A stretch of 64,000 nt of DNA from Marinobacter sp. (GCA_014359475.1 JACIZI010000007.1:62001-126000); one strand, 5' to 3'. Shown: positions 31,342 through 40,127, counted from the stretch's first letter. Made by a program: numbers and translations. Notes: a model not told the origin generated them from the letters alone.

Positions 31342-32463
31342 ATGACACAGACTGATATGCTTTCCAGCGACCAGGACGACCTTCGCTTGCTGCGTGAGAG
31401 CGCCCGCACCCTGTTTGAACGGGCTGGCGGAAGCGGAAGGGCCAGAAAACTGCGTGATGCCGGTGGCACCTGGGACCCGGAGATGGTCCGCGAACTGGCC
31501 GCGGCCGGGGTTCTCGGTGTGACGGTGCCCGAAGTGAATGGCGGGCTGGGCATGGGGCTGGCCGCCGCGGGTGTTATCGCTGAGGAAGTCGGCCGGGTGC
31601 TTGCCCCCGAACCGGTGGTAATGACGGTCGGGCTGAGCCTTGGTCTTCTGCGCCGGCTTTGCCCGGATCATCCGAGGGTGGCGCAACTGATCAGCGGTGA
31701 CACGGTCCTGGCGGTGGCCTGGCAGGAACGCGGCGCGGGTGGTGCGCCGGGCGATGCGGCATGCCGCTACGCAGATGGCAAGCTGACCGGAAGCAAGGCC
31801 TGGGTCGTCGGCGCGCCCGGGTCACAGGGTTTCCTTGTTGTGGCCGAGGGGGCTGATGGTCCGGTTCTGGCCCTGACCGAGGCCACCGCAAACGGATGTT
31901 CCGTCGACCAGCGCGTGCAGGCCGACGGGAGTGCAATGGGTGAGCTTTCGTTTTCGGCAACTCCGGCCGAGGAACTTGCCCGGGGCAACGCCGTAACAGA
32001 GGCGCTCAGCGACGCAATCAGCGATACAACGGCGCTTGCCGCGGCCGAGCTCGTCGGCCTGAGCGATCGCGCTTTTGAAATCACTCTGGACTACATCAAG
32101 ACCCGTGAGCAGTTCGACAAGCCCATCGGTTCCTTCCAGGTCCTTCAGCATCGCGCCGTGGATCTGAATGTCATGCGTGAGGTTGCACAGGCGGGCGTGC
32201 GCGAGGTTCTGGCCCGAATGGATTGCGAAACGGATCCGGGGGTCCGCAAGCGGCTCGCCAGCCGCGCCAAGGCGCGCGCTGTCACGGCCGCAAAGAAGAT
32301 CACGCGGGATGCGGTTCAGCTGCACGGGGCCGTTGGCTATACCGACGAATTCGATATCGGGCTTTATCTGAACCGGGCGCTGGTACTGTCGGCCTGGTTG
32401 GGCGACGACGCCTATCACAGGCGGATGTGGTTCAAGGCACGTGAACAAGAGGGGGCGGCATAA
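31342..32463 (+). CDS. acyl-CoA dehydrogenase subunit, probable heteromer partner
   Basis: A 373-residue acyl-CoA dehydrogenase homologue of the shorter, diverged type (L-L-R-E-S-A-R-T-L-F at the start, D-Y-I-K-T-R-E-Q-F-D-K-P-I-G-S-F-Q-V-L-Q-H in the middle, Q-L-H-G-A-V-G-Y-T-D-E at the end). The flavin-loop T-E-P-x-x-G-S-D motif is missing, and no catalytic Glu is evident at either standard position. Its stop codon overlaps the start of a second dehydrogenase gene. Such unequal adjacent pairs form alpha2beta2 heterotetramers in steroid and ring catabolism (the FadE26-FadE27 type), in which this kind of subunit supplies half of each flavin site. Confidence 0.83.
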   Translation: MTQTDMLSSDQDDLRLLRESARTLFERAGGSGRARKLRDAGGTWDPEMVRELAAAGVLGVTVPEVNGGLGMGLAAAGVIAEEVGRVLAPEPVVMTVGLSLGLLRRLCPDHPRVAQLISGDTVLAVAWQERGAGGAPGDAACRYADGKLTGSKAWVVGAPGSQGFLVVAEGADGPVLALTEATANGCSVDQRVQADGSAMGELSFSATPAEELARGNAVTEALSDAISDTTALAAAELVGLSDRAFEITLDYIKTREQFDKPIGSFQVLQHRAVDLNVMREVAQAGVREVLARMDCETDPGVRKRLASRAKARAVTAAKKITRDAVQLHGAVGYTDEFDIGLYLNRALVLSAWLGDDAYHRRMWFKAREQEGAA

Positions 32464-33614
32464 TGGCGGACTGGAACACAATGAGTGATGCGGAATTCCG
32501 CAAGGAAGTGCGCCGCTTCTTTGAAACAGAATACCCCGAAGAGCTGCGCCATCTGCCGCACCGTCCGAAATTCGCCGAGGTGGAGCATTGGCACCGCAAG
32601 CTGCACGCCAGGGGCTGGGTGGCTCCGGCCTGGCCTGCTGAATATGGCGGCATGGGGCTGAATGCCGCCAAGCTGCTGATCTTTTACGAAGAACAGCAAC
32701 GCTGGGGTGTGAACCGCGGGCGCGACATGGGTGTGCAGATGGTCGGCCCGCTGATTATCAAGTTCGGCACCCGGCAACAGAAAGACTATTGGCTGCCGCG
32801 CATCCTCAGCTGCGAAGACATCTGGTGCCAGGGCTATTCCGAGCCCGGAGCCGGGTCCGATCTGGCCAGTCTGCGTACCCGCGCAGACATCGATGGCGAC
32901 GACTTCGTCATCAACGGGCAGAAGACCTGGACCACGATGGCGCATGACGCCACCCATATCTTCATGCTGGTGCGGACCGATCCGGGGGCGCCAAAGAAGC
33001 AGCAGGGTATCAGCTTCGTGCTGGCGCCGATGGACCAGCCCGGGGTGGAGGTCCGTCCTATCCGGACACTTGCGGGAGAAACCGAGTTTTGCGAGGTCTT
33101 TTTCGACAATGCCCGCACGCCCTGCGAGAACCTCGTCGGCGAGCTGAACAAAGGCTGGACAATGGCCAAGGCGCTGTTGAGTTTCGAGCGTATCTTCATC
33201 GGTTCTCCAAGCCTTGCCCAGAACGCCCTGGGGCAGCTGGAAAGCTTTGCCCGGTGCCGCGGCGCATTTGACGATCCGGTGTTCTGTGACCGCTTTGCCC
33301 AGGCCGCCCTCGACGTTGAAGACCACGCCGCGCTTTATGCCCGTTTCGCGGATCAGCTTAAGCGTGGCGAAACGCTGGGTGCGGATGTCTCGATGCTGAA
33401 AATCTGGGTAACTGAATGCTTCCAGCGTATTACCGAGCTGAGGATCGAGGCCGCCGGCCCGGATGGCGCCACAATAAGTCCGCTGCAGGTCGGCAACGTC
33501 AGCGTGGACATCCTGGCGAGCTTCTACAAGGCCCGACCGACAACGATCTACGGTGGGTCGAACGAGATCCAGCGCAACATTCTTTCCAAGGCCGTCCTTG
33601 GATTACCAGGCTGA
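32463..33614 (+). CDS. acyl-CoA dehydrogenase subunit, probable catalytic partner
   Basis: A 383-residue acyl-CoA dehydrogenase that carries what its neighbour lacks: the flavin loop Y-S-E-P-G-A-G-S-D-L, the K-T-W-T-T strand and L-S-F-E-R-I-F-I-G with a Glu at the helix-G catalytic position. The C-terminal I-Y-G-G-S-N-E-I-Q-R-N-I has Gly where many members have Glu. These complementary features are what heterotetrameric acyl-CoA dehydrogenases show. The ATG overlaps the previous stop by one base. It likely introduces a double bond into a bulky or cyclic acyl-CoA. Confidence 0.86.
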   Translation: MADWNTMSDAEFRKEVRRFFETEYPEELRHLPHRPKFAEVEHWHRKLHARGWVAPAWPAEYGGMGLNAAKLLIFYEEQQRWGVNRGRDMGVQMVGPLIIKFGTRQQKDYWLPRILSCEDIWCQGYSEPGAGSDLASLRTRADIDGDDFVINGQKTWTTMAHDATHIFMLVRTDPGAPKKQQGISFVLAPMDQPGVEVRPIRTLAGETEFCEVFFDNARTPCENLVGELNKGWTMAKALLSFERIFIGSPSLAQNALGQLESFARCRGAFDDPVFCDRFAQAALDVEDHAALYARFADQLKRGETLGADVSMLKIWVTECFQRITELRIEAAGPDGATISPLQVGNVSVDILASFYKARPTTIYGGSNEIQRNILSKAVLGLPG

Positions 33615-33647
33615 ACTCAAACTAACATTCAACGAAGGAACAGAACT

Positions 33648-34457
33648 ATGTCGGACCGTTATGCACAATACAACAAGCTGAAATTTGACTATCCGGCGGA
33701 TCGCGTCCTGCGCATTACCTTTGACCGGCCCGAGTCTTTTAATTCAGTCGATGCGGAAACCCATACCCAGATGACGGATATGTGGATCGATATCGACCGC
33801 GACCCCGACATCAATGCGGTGATCGTGACCGGCGCGGGCAAGGCCTTTTCGGCGGGCGGCGACTTCAGCCTGATCGAGAACATGATCGGGAATTCCCAGG
33901 AGATCATGAAAACCTGGAAAGAGGCCAGGGGCCTCGTCTATAACATTATCAACTGCAACAAACCCATCATTTCCGCCATCAACGGTCCGGCCGCGGGTGC
34001 GGGTCTGGTCGTTGGCCTCCTGGCGGACATCTCCATCGCCGGCAAAAAGGCAAAGATCGTCGATGGCCACCCGCGCCTGGGCGTTGCAGCCGGTGATGTG
34101 GCGGCCATCATCTGGCCACTGCTGACCTCGATGGCCAAGGCGAAATACTATCTGATGACCTGCAAGCCGGTTTCCGGTGAAGAGGCGGAGCGCATAGGCC
34201 TGGTGTCGCTGTGCGTCGAGGATGACGAATTGCAGAAAATCGCGCTGGATACGGCGGTTGAGCTGGCTAACGGCTCGCAAAGCGCTATCCGCTGGACCAA
34301 GTATTCTCTCAACAACTGGCTGCGTCAGGCCGGTCCCATCTTCGATGCCTCGACCGCACTGGAAATGCTCGGCTTCATGAGTGAAGACGTCAAGGAAGGG
34401 GTGCTGTCGCATCGCGAAAAGCGTGCACCGAACTTCCGCAAAGACTGCCCGCTTTAA
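33648..34457 (+). CDS. enoyl-CoA hydratase/isomerase family protein, last island gene
   Basis: A 269-residue crotonase-fold protein. The first oxyanion segment is A-F-S-A-G-G-D-F and the second N-G-P-A-A-G-A-G-L. At the catalytic loop it has R-L-G-V-A-A-G-D in place of the P-E-x-x-x-G-x-x-P-G-x-G-G of true hydratases, so Asp rather than Glu is near the substrate. The S-A-G-G-D start and this Asp recall ring-forming or ring-cleaving crotonases (MenB, BadI) more than ordinary hydratases, although it is not close to BadI overall. It could therefore be the ring-opening hydrolase of the island, which otherwise lacks one. AAGGAAC precedes the ATG. Confidence 0.78.
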   Translation: MSDRYAQYNKLKFDYPADRVLRITFDRPESFNSVDAETHTQMTDMWIDIDRDPDINAVIVTGAGKAFSAGGDFSLIENMIGNSQEIMKTWKEARGLVYNIINCNKPIISAINGPAAGAGLVVGLLADISIAGKKAKIVDGHPRLGVAAGDVAAIIWPLLTSMAKAKYYLMTCKPVSGEEAERIGLVSLCVEDDELQKIALDTAVELANGSQSAIRWTKYSLNNWLRQAGPIFDASTALEMLGFMSEDVKEGVLSHREKRAPNFRKDCPL

Positions 34458-34695
34458 TAAAAGAATGGCCAGGGAGGCATGGTCATGGCTATGTTGAAGT
34501 TCCCGGATCACCCCTGGCAAAAATCCTGAAGATGCACAGGCTATGCAAAACCGTACGATCTTCAGCAGTAGTCACGAGCGGCGCCTTGATGTCATGAATC
34601 CGGTTATCACCCGCTTCCTGTGACTCGGCTGCTCATCCGGCAATCCGGGTGCCTTGGGCGGCCGGGGGTGCACAACAAGAAAGGAAGGAGTTCAC
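34458..34695 (+). other. 238-bp junction between the island and the following operon
   Basis: No gene is supported. Two inverted repeats are present: GCCAGGG at 34469 against CCCTGGC at 34512, and CTGAAGAT (34526-34533) against ATCTTCAG (34558-34565). Neither is followed by a T-run, so I do not call a terminator. The last 25 bases carry a strong AAGGAAGGAG ribosome site for the next gene. The promoter of the 34696 operon must lie here; I saw no copy of the island operator. Confidence 0.4.
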
Positions 34696-36141
34696 ATGAC
34701 TGGTATTACCGCTTACGGTGCCTATATTCCCCGGACTCGCCTGCAGAAGTCTGCTATTGCTGATGCCAATGACTGGTTTGATGCCAGCCTGCGTGGTCTG
34801 GCCAGGGGTGAGCGTAGCGTCTGCAACTGGGACGAAGACACTATCACCATGGCTGTGGAAGCTGGCCAGGACTGCTTGTCCGTTCTCGATGCCGGTTCCG
34901 TCAATACTCTGTATCTGGCCTCAACCACTCTGCCATTTCTGGACCGTCAGAACTCGGTGGTCGTCACTCAGGCACTTAATCTGGGCGACGATCTTCGCAC
35001 CATGGATGTCGCGGCGTCCCAGCGCGCCGGCACCTCGGCCCTGATTGCCATGCTTGAGTCCGGACCGAGCCCGGGAAATGCCCTGCTGGTGGCCTCCGAG
35101 CACCGTCGCAGCAAGTGTGGCTCGCGGGCGGAAATGCTGTGGGGCGATGGTGCTGCGGCTGTTTCGGTGGGAAATGAGGACGTGATTGCGGACTACCTGG
35201 GCAGCGAAACCTATGTTACTGACTTTGTAGACCATTACCGTGGTGAAGATTCCACCATTGACTACGAGTGGGAAGAGCGCTGGATTCGCGACGAAGGTTA
35301 CCTGAAGAGTGTTCCGCTGGTGGTGTCACGGCTTCTGGATAAGACCGGCGTGAAGCCATCCGACATTGCCCACTTTGTTCTGGCCTGCGATCAGGCCCGT
35401 ACTCCTGGTGCCGTCGCCAGGAAAATTGGTATTTCCGCCGACGCCGTGATCGACAACCACATCGGGGATCTGGGCGTCGCCGGCGTTGCGCATCCGATTC
35501 TGTTGCTCACCGAAGCGCTGGAGAAAGCCAAAACCGGTGACCTGATCCTGCTGACTGGTTTCGGGCAGGGTAGTGATGCCGTGCTGTTGCGCGCAACTGA
35601 TGCGCTCGCCGGCAAGCGTCCGGTAACAGGCTTCAGTGGTGCTCTGGCTCGTCGCCGTGAAGATGCCAATTACAACAGGTTCCTGAGCTTCAACAACCTC
35701 GTGGACCGTGAGGTCGGCAAGCGTGGCGAGCTGGACAAGCAGAGTTATCTGGCGGCCATGTACCGACGCAAGGACCTGCTCACCGGATTCATCGGTGGCA
35801 AGTGCCGCAGCTGCGGCACCGTGCAGATTCCCAGGGAAAAATATTGCGTTAACCCTGAGTGTGGTGCCCTGGACAGCCAGGATGATCACCCGATGTCTGC
35901 CGTCAAGGGTCGCGTGATGACCTGGACTGCCGACCGCCTGACCTTCGACTGGAACCCGCCGGCGTACTTTGGCCTGGTGGAGTTTGAGGGCGGTGGTCGC
36001 CTGATGATGGATTTCACGGAAGTTGAGCCGGACACCATGGATACCGGCGTTGAGGTTTCCGTGCACTTCCGTATCCGGCAGTTCGACAACCAGCGTGGCT
36101 TCCGGAAGTACTTCTGGAAGGCCACTCCGGCTCAGCAATAA
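34696..36141 (+). CDS. HMG-CoA-synthase-like thiolase-fold protein fused to DUF35 zinc-ribbon/OB domain
   Basis: A 481-residue two-part protein. Residues 1-335 follow the HMG-CoA synthase/KAS III thiolase fold (T-A-Y-G-A-Y-I-P near the start, W-G-D-G-A-A-A-V, G-F-G-Q-G-S-D-A at the end). Residues 360-480 are DUF35: a zinc ribbon C-R-S-C-G (about 370) and C-V-N-P-E-C (about 385), then an OB fold. At the place where condensing enzymes have the nucleophilic Cys, this protein reads D-V-A-A-S-Q-R-A-G-T-S-A-L with no Cys, so ordinary Claisen chemistry is doubtful. DUF35 proteins usually bring thiolase-like partners together; a thiolase gene follows 28 bases later, so the two products probably work as a complex, perhaps for retro-aldol or thiolytic side-chain cleavage. 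Confidence 0.82.
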   Translation: MTGITAYGAYIPRTRLQKSAIADANDWFDASLRGLARGERSVCNWDEDTITMAVEAGQDCLSVLDAGSVNTLYLASTTLPFLDRQNSVVVTQALNLGDDLRTMDVAASQRAGTSALIAMLESGPSPGNALLVASEHRRSKCGSRAEMLWGDGAAAVSVGNEDVIADYLGSETYVTDFVDHYRGEDSTIDYEWEERWIRDEGYLKSVPLVVSRLLDKTGVKPSDIAHFVLACDQARTPGAVARKIGISADAVIDNHIGDLGVAGVAHPILLLTEALEKAKTGDLILLTGFGQGSDAVLLRATDALAGKRPVTGFSGALARRREDANYNRFLSFNNLVDREVGKRGELDKQSYLAAMYRRKDLLTGFIGGKCRSCGTVQIPREKYCVNPECGALDSQDDHPMSAVKGRVMTWTADRLTFDWNPPAYFGLVEFEGGGRLMMDFTEVEPDTMDTGVEVSVHFRIRQFDNQRGFRKYFWKATPAQQ

Positions 36142-36169
36142 CTCACGCAGCGACGACAGGTGATGAACA

Positions 36170-37369
36170 ATGGCTAGTGGAATCAAAGATAAAGCAGTGA
36201 TCCTTGGAATGGGCTGCAGCAAGTTTGGTGAGCGCTGGGATGCCAGCCCTGCCGACCTGATGTCCGAAGCGTTTGAGGAAAGCCTGGCGGATGCGGGTAT
36301 CGACAAGAACCAGATCGAGATGGCCTGGTTCGGTGCCGGTATCGATGCCTACAACGTGGGCTCCAGCGCCATGCCGCTGTCCATCGCCCTGCGTTTGCCC
36401 AACATTCCGGTGACCAAGGTCGAGAACATGTGTGCCACCGGTACCGAGGCCTTCCGTGGCGCGGTTTACGCCGTTGCTTCCGGTGCTTGTGATATTGCCC
36501 TGGCACTGGGTGTGGAGAAGCTCAAGGATGTGGGGTACGGCGGTCTGCCACAACGTACCCGGGGCGTGGAGAATGACATGTACTGGCCCAACCTGTCTGC
36601 GCCGGGCGCTTTCGCGCAGCTCGCCAGCGGTTACCGTGCCAGACACGGTGTCGACAAGGGCGATCTGAAGCGTGCCATGGCCCACGTCTCCGTGAAGAGC
36701 CATGCGAATGGGGCCAGGAACCCCAAGGCCCACCTGCAGCGCGAGATCACCGAAGAACAGGCCATGAATGCCCCGTACATTGCCGAGCCGATCGGGCTGT
36801 TTGACTGTTGTGGTGTGAGTGACGGCGCCGCCTGTGCGATTGTCTGTACTCCGGAAATTGCCCGCGCCCTTGGCAAGGCCGACCTGGTATCTGTCAAAGC
36901 CTTGCAGCTTGCCGCCTCCAACGGTGAAGAAGCCAGCTTCAGCCAGTGGGACGGATCCTATCTGAAGACCACCCGCATCGCGGCCCAGCGGGCCTACGAC
37001 GAAGCGGGTATCCGCAAGCCCCGGGAGGAAGTCAGTATGACCGAAGTGCATGACTGCTTCTCGATCACCGAGCTGGTCACCATGGAGGACCTGCAATTGT
37101 CGGACGAAGGTCAGGCGGTGCGGGACGTGCTCAACGGAGACTTCGATGCCGATGGCCGCATTCCCTGCCAGATTGACGGCGGCCTCAAGTGCTTCGGACA
37201 CCCGATCGGTGCTTCAGGTCTGCGGATGATCTACGAGAACTACCTGCAGTTCCATGGCCGAGCCGGCGACCGCCAGCTGAAAGGTCCGCGGCTGGCGCTG
37301 AACCACAACCTGGGTGGCTTCCCGCATCAGAACATCTGCAGTATCTCGATCATCGGTCGCTACCAGTAA
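36170..37369 (+). CDS. SCP2/thiolase-family acetyl-CoA acyltransferase
   Basis: A 399-residue thiolase of the SCP-x type. The acyl-accepting Cys is in E-N-M-C-A-T-G-T (residue 88). Later catalytic elements are E-V-H-D-C-F-S (about 295), typical of the SCP2 branch with His-Asp-Cys, and C-F-G-H-P-I-G-A-S-G (about 342-350) with the second His. These thiolases cleave branched or bulky 3-ketoacyl-CoAs, or with a DUF35 partner act as aldolases. It follows the DUF35 fusion gene and completes the thiolytic step of the cycle encoded by this operon. Confidence 0.88.
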   Translation: MASGIKDKAVILGMGCSKFGERWDASPADLMSEAFEESLADAGIDKNQIEMAWFGAGIDAYNVGSSAMPLSIALRLPNIPVTKVENMCATGTEAFRGAVYAVASGACDIALALGVEKLKDVGYGGLPQRTRGVENDMYWPNLSAPGAFAQLASGYRARHGVDKGDLKRAMAHVSVKSHANGARNPKAHLQREITEEQAMNAPYIAEPIGLFDCCGVSDGAACAIVCTPEIARALGKADLVSVKALQLAASNGEEASFSQWDGSYLKTTRIAAQRAYDEAGIRKPREEVSMTEVHDCFSITELVTMEDLQLSDEGQAVRDVLNGDFDADGRIPCQIDGGLKCFGHPIGASGLRMIYENYLQFHGRAGDRQLKGPRLALNHNLGGFPHQNICSISIIGRYQ

Positions 37370-37379
37370 CGTGGTTCAT

Positions 37380-37408
37380 CCGGGACAGCACTCCGTTGGC
37401 GGTCCCGG
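37380..37408 (+). repeat. intercistronic stem-loop 1
   Basis: CCGGGAC (37380-37386) pairs with GTCCCGG (37402-37408) across a 15-base loop, in the gap between the thiolase gene and the methylsuccinyl-CoA-dehydrogenase-like gene. No T-run follows. Confidence 0.55.
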
Positions 37409-37446
37409 TCCGTTTCTCCCAATCCACAGGGTCAGGAAGGTTGAGC

Positions 37447-39114
37447 ATGAGTGTCGGTGAACAGGCTGCGGCCCTCGAACTTGCAAACAGCAGCGTCAAC
37501 ACGGTTGAGCAGTCGGTCCGTCAGGGACTGAAGAACCTCAAGGCGTTCAGCACCGTGGACGGCAAGCTGGATGGCGACCTGCTGGACCGCCATCAGCTGG
37601 GTTGTTACGAGCTCGCATTCTGTACCGCGGAGCTGGTGGCCGCCCGGGAGGTGTGCGCCTATGCCCGCAAGGTGGGTGATGACGACCGCCTTGCCGCGGA
37701 TACCGCGCTGGCGTTTACCGCGGAAGCCGTCAGCTCGGCACTCCAGCGCCTGATGGCCAGGGCCACGGATCTGGGGCTGGATGTTGCCGAGGTGTCGGCA
37801 TTGTATGGCGACAGTGCTGTCCGCACCCTGCGTGCCAGTTACGGCAGTGCGGAGTTTCTGGCTGGCATCGGCGGGGCTGTCTCCGAGCGTGGTAGCAGCC
37901 GCCTGCCTACTCTGCTCAGTGAAGACAAGGAAATGGTCCGCGACATGTTTGCCCGTTTCGGTGCCGGTGTGGTTGCGCCGCTGGCGGAGAAAATCCACCG
38001 CCATGACCTCGACATTCCTGATGAGATTCTCAACCAGGCCGCAGAGCTCGGCTGTTTCGGAATCAGCATTCCGGAACGGTTTGGTGGCCTGCAGCCGGAC
38101 GACCGCGACGACAGCCTCGGCATGATCGTGGTCACCGAAGAACTCTCCAGGGCCTCCCTCGGTGCCGCCGGTTCGCTGATTACCCGTCCGGAAATCGCGG
38201 CCAAGGCCTTGCTGCATGGCGGTACGCCGGCCCAGCAGGAAACCTGGCTGCCGCAGATTGCCTCTGGCGAGAAGCTTTGCGCGATCGCCATTACCGAGCC
38301 GGACTTCGGTTCGGACGTGGCGTCGCTGGGGCTGAAGGCTACGCCGGTGGACGGCGGCTGGGTACTCAACGGCAGCAAGACCTGGTGTACCTTTGCCGGC
38401 AAGGCCGGCCTGCTGCTGGCGATGGCCCGCAGCGAGCCGGATCCGGCCCTGGGACACAAAGGGCTGAGCCTGTTCCTGGTGGAAAAGCCGGCGGCGGCCG
38501 GCCATGAGTTCCGCCACCAGCAGCCCGGAGGCGGGGTGATCCAGGGCAAGGCCATCGCCACCCTGGGCTATCGTGGCATGCATTCCTATGACGTGTTTTT
38601 CGAGGACTACTTTGTCCCCGCCGATCGCCTGATTGGCGAGGAAAACGGCCGTGGTAAAGGCTTTTACCTGACCATGGCCGGCTTTGCCGGCGGTCGTATC
38701 CAGACTGCGGCCCGGGCCACGGGTGTCATGCAGGCGGCCTTCGAGAAGGCGTTGAGTTATTCCCGTGAACGTAAAGTCTTTGGCAACCCGGTCGGTGACT
38801 ACCAGCTTACCCGGGTGAAGCTCGGTCGCATCATGGCTACCCTGACCGCATCCCGCCAGTTCAGCTATGCCATAGCAAGGATGATGGACCAGGGCGCCGG
38901 CCAGATGGAAGCGAGCCTGGTCAAGCTGTTCAGTTGTCGCGCAGCGGAGTGGGTAACCCGCGAAGCCATGCAGATTCACGGCGGTATGGGGTATGCCGAG
39001 GAAACGGCCGTGAGCCGTTATTTCGTCGATGCCCGTGTGCTGTCGATTTTCGAAGGTGCCGAGGAAACCCTGGCACTCAAAGTGATTGCAAGAAACCTGG
39101 TGGCCAATGCCTGA
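37447..39114 (+). CDS. acyl-CoA dehydrogenase with N-terminal extension, methylsuccinyl-CoA dehydrogenase-like
   Basis: A 555-residue acyl-CoA dehydrogenase. The catalytic part (about 160-555) is complete: A-I-T-E-P-D-F-G-S-D-V, K-T-W-C-T-F-A, R-E-R-K-V-F-G-N-P-V-G-D-Y-Q-L and the C-terminal I-F-E-G-A-E-E-T-L with the base Glu at about 535. In front is an extra mostly helical domain of about 160 residues. Length and layout match (2S)-methylsuccinyl-CoA dehydrogenase of the ethylmalonyl-CoA pathway, which forms mesaconyl-C1-CoA. The Mct-like gene three positions downstream handles exactly that product. I chose ATG 37447; the frame is open upstream through the previous gene. A general branched-chain role is the alternative. 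Confidence 0.8.
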   Translation: MSVGEQAAALELANSSVNTVEQSVRQGLKNLKAFSTVDGKLDGDLLDRHQLGCYELAFCTAELVAAREVCAYARKVGDDDRLAADTALAFTAEAVSSALQRLMARATDLGLDVAEVSALYGDSAVRTLRASYGSAEFLAGIGGAVSERGSSRLPTLLSEDKEMVRDMFARFGAGVVAPLAEKIHRHDLDIPDEILNQAAELGCFGISIPERFGGLQPDDRDDSLGMIVVTEELSRASLGAAGSLITRPEIAAKALLHGGTPAQQETWLPQIASGEKLCAIAITEPDFGSDVASLGLKATPVDGGWVLNGSKTWCTFAGKAGLLLAMARSEPDPALGHKGLSLFLVEKPAAAGHEFRHQQPGGGVIQGKAIATLGYRGMHSYDVFFEDYFVPADRLIGEENGRGKGFYLTMAGFAGGRIQTAARATGVMQAAFEKALSYSRERKVFGNPVGDYQLTRVKLGRIMATLTASRQFSYAIARMMDQGAGQMEASLVKLFSCRAAEWVTREAMQIHGGMGYAEETAVSRYFVDARVLSIFEGAEETLALKVIARNLVANA

Positions 39115-39142
39115 ACGGTGGTCACGCCAGAATCGAATGAAC

Positions 39143-39159
39143 GGCAGTTCTGAACTGCC
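39143..39159 (+). repeat. intercistronic stem-loop 2
   Basis: GGCAGTT-CTG-AACTGCC, a perfect seven-pair stem with a three-base loop, in the gap between the dehydrogenase gene and the SDR gene. No T-run follows. Confidence 0.55.
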
Positions 39160-39206
39160 ATAAGCCAGACAGAGAGCGGACAACAAGAGACCTGTAGGAG
39201 GGTGTC

Positions 39207-40127
39207 ATGAGCGATAAAAAACTGCTGGAAGGTAAGGTCATCGTCGTTACCGGTGCCGGTCGTGGTATCGGCCGTGCGACCGCACTGATGCTGGCAGAAA
39301 GTGGCGCCAGGGTTGTGGTTAACGACATTGGTGGCAGCTCAGACGGCTCTGGCACTGATGCCACCCCGGCACAGGAAGTGGTCGATGAGATCAAGGCGGC
39401 TGGGGGCGATGCGGTGGCCAGCTTTGACAGCGTGACTTCCTGGGAAGGTGGTCAGAAGATCGTGCAGTCTGCCATCGACCATTTCGGCCGTATCGATGGC
39501 GTTATCAACAACGCGGGTAATCTGCGTGACGGGATCTTCCACAAGATGACCGAGGAAGACTTTGACGCAGTCCTGGCGGTGCACCTGAAAGGTACTTTCA
39601 ATGTCAGCCGTGCTGCAGCTCCCATCTTCCGGGAGCAGGGCAGCGGCACCTTTGTCAACATGACGTCCACTTCCGGCCTGATTGGTAACTTCGGCCAGGC
39701 CAACTACGCGGCGGCCAAGATGGGCATCGTGGGTCTGTCCAAGTCCATGGCCCTGGATATGCAGCGCTTCGGGGTAACCTCCAACTGCATCGCGCCATTC
39801 GCCTGGAGTCGGTTGATCGGCAGCATTCCTACTGACAGTGAGGAACAGAAAGCCCGGGTTGCCAAGATCCAGAAGATGACCCCGGACAAGATCGCCACCC
39901 TGGCGGTGTCCCTGTGCAGCGACCAGGCAAAGAACGTTACCGGCCAGATCTTCGGCGTGCGTAACAATGAAATCTTTCTGTTCAGCCAGCCGCGCCCGTT
40001 CCGTTCTGCCCACACGTCCGAGGGCTGGACTCCGGAGACGGTACTGAACCGCGTGCTGCCGGCCTTCGAAGCGGATTTCTATCCCCTGAGCCGCTCCGCG
40101 GACGTGTTCAGCTGGGACCCGTTCTGA
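39207..40127 (+). CDS. short-chain dehydrogenase, MFE-2-type (3R)-hydroxyacyl-CoA dehydrogenase
   Basis: A 306-residue SDR. NAD motif T-G-A-G-R-G-I-G, N-N-A-G, and Y-A-A-A-K catalytic pair. The longer cofactor loop V-V-V-N-D-I-G-G-S with an inserted G-S-G-T-D-A-T-P-A and the following A-V-A-S-F-D-S-V are hallmarks of the dehydrogenase half of peroxisomal multifunctional enzyme 2. The protein has about 50 extra C-terminal residues compared with FabG. It should oxidise (3R)-hydroxyacyl-CoA made by the MaoC-type hydratase encoded next. AGGAGG lies before the ATG. Confidence 0.88.
   Translation: MSDKKLLEGKVIVVTGAGRGIGRATALMLAESGARVVVNDIGGSSDGSGTDATPAQEVVDEIKAAGGDAVASFDSVTSWEGGQKIVQSAIDHFGRIDGVINNAGNLRDGIFHKMTEEDFDAVLAVHLKGTFNVSRAAAPIFREQGSGTFVNMTSTSGLIGNFGQANYAAAKMGIVGLSKSMALDMQRFGVTSNCIAPFAWSRLIGSIPTDSEEQKARVAKIQKMTPDKIATLAVSLCSDQAKNVTGQIFGVRNNEIFLFSQPRPFRSAHTSEGWTPETVLNRVLPAFEADFYPLSRSADVFSWDPF

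Noticed and set aside
34458-34695. Two inverted repeats at the right island border considered as transposon ends or a terminator.
   Set aside because: The arms are short, not related to each other or to the MITE ends, and lack a T-run.
37432-39186. Minus-strand frame of 584 codons.
   Set aside because: Shadow of the 555-residue acyl-CoA dehydrogenase on the plus strand; no domain or ribosome site.
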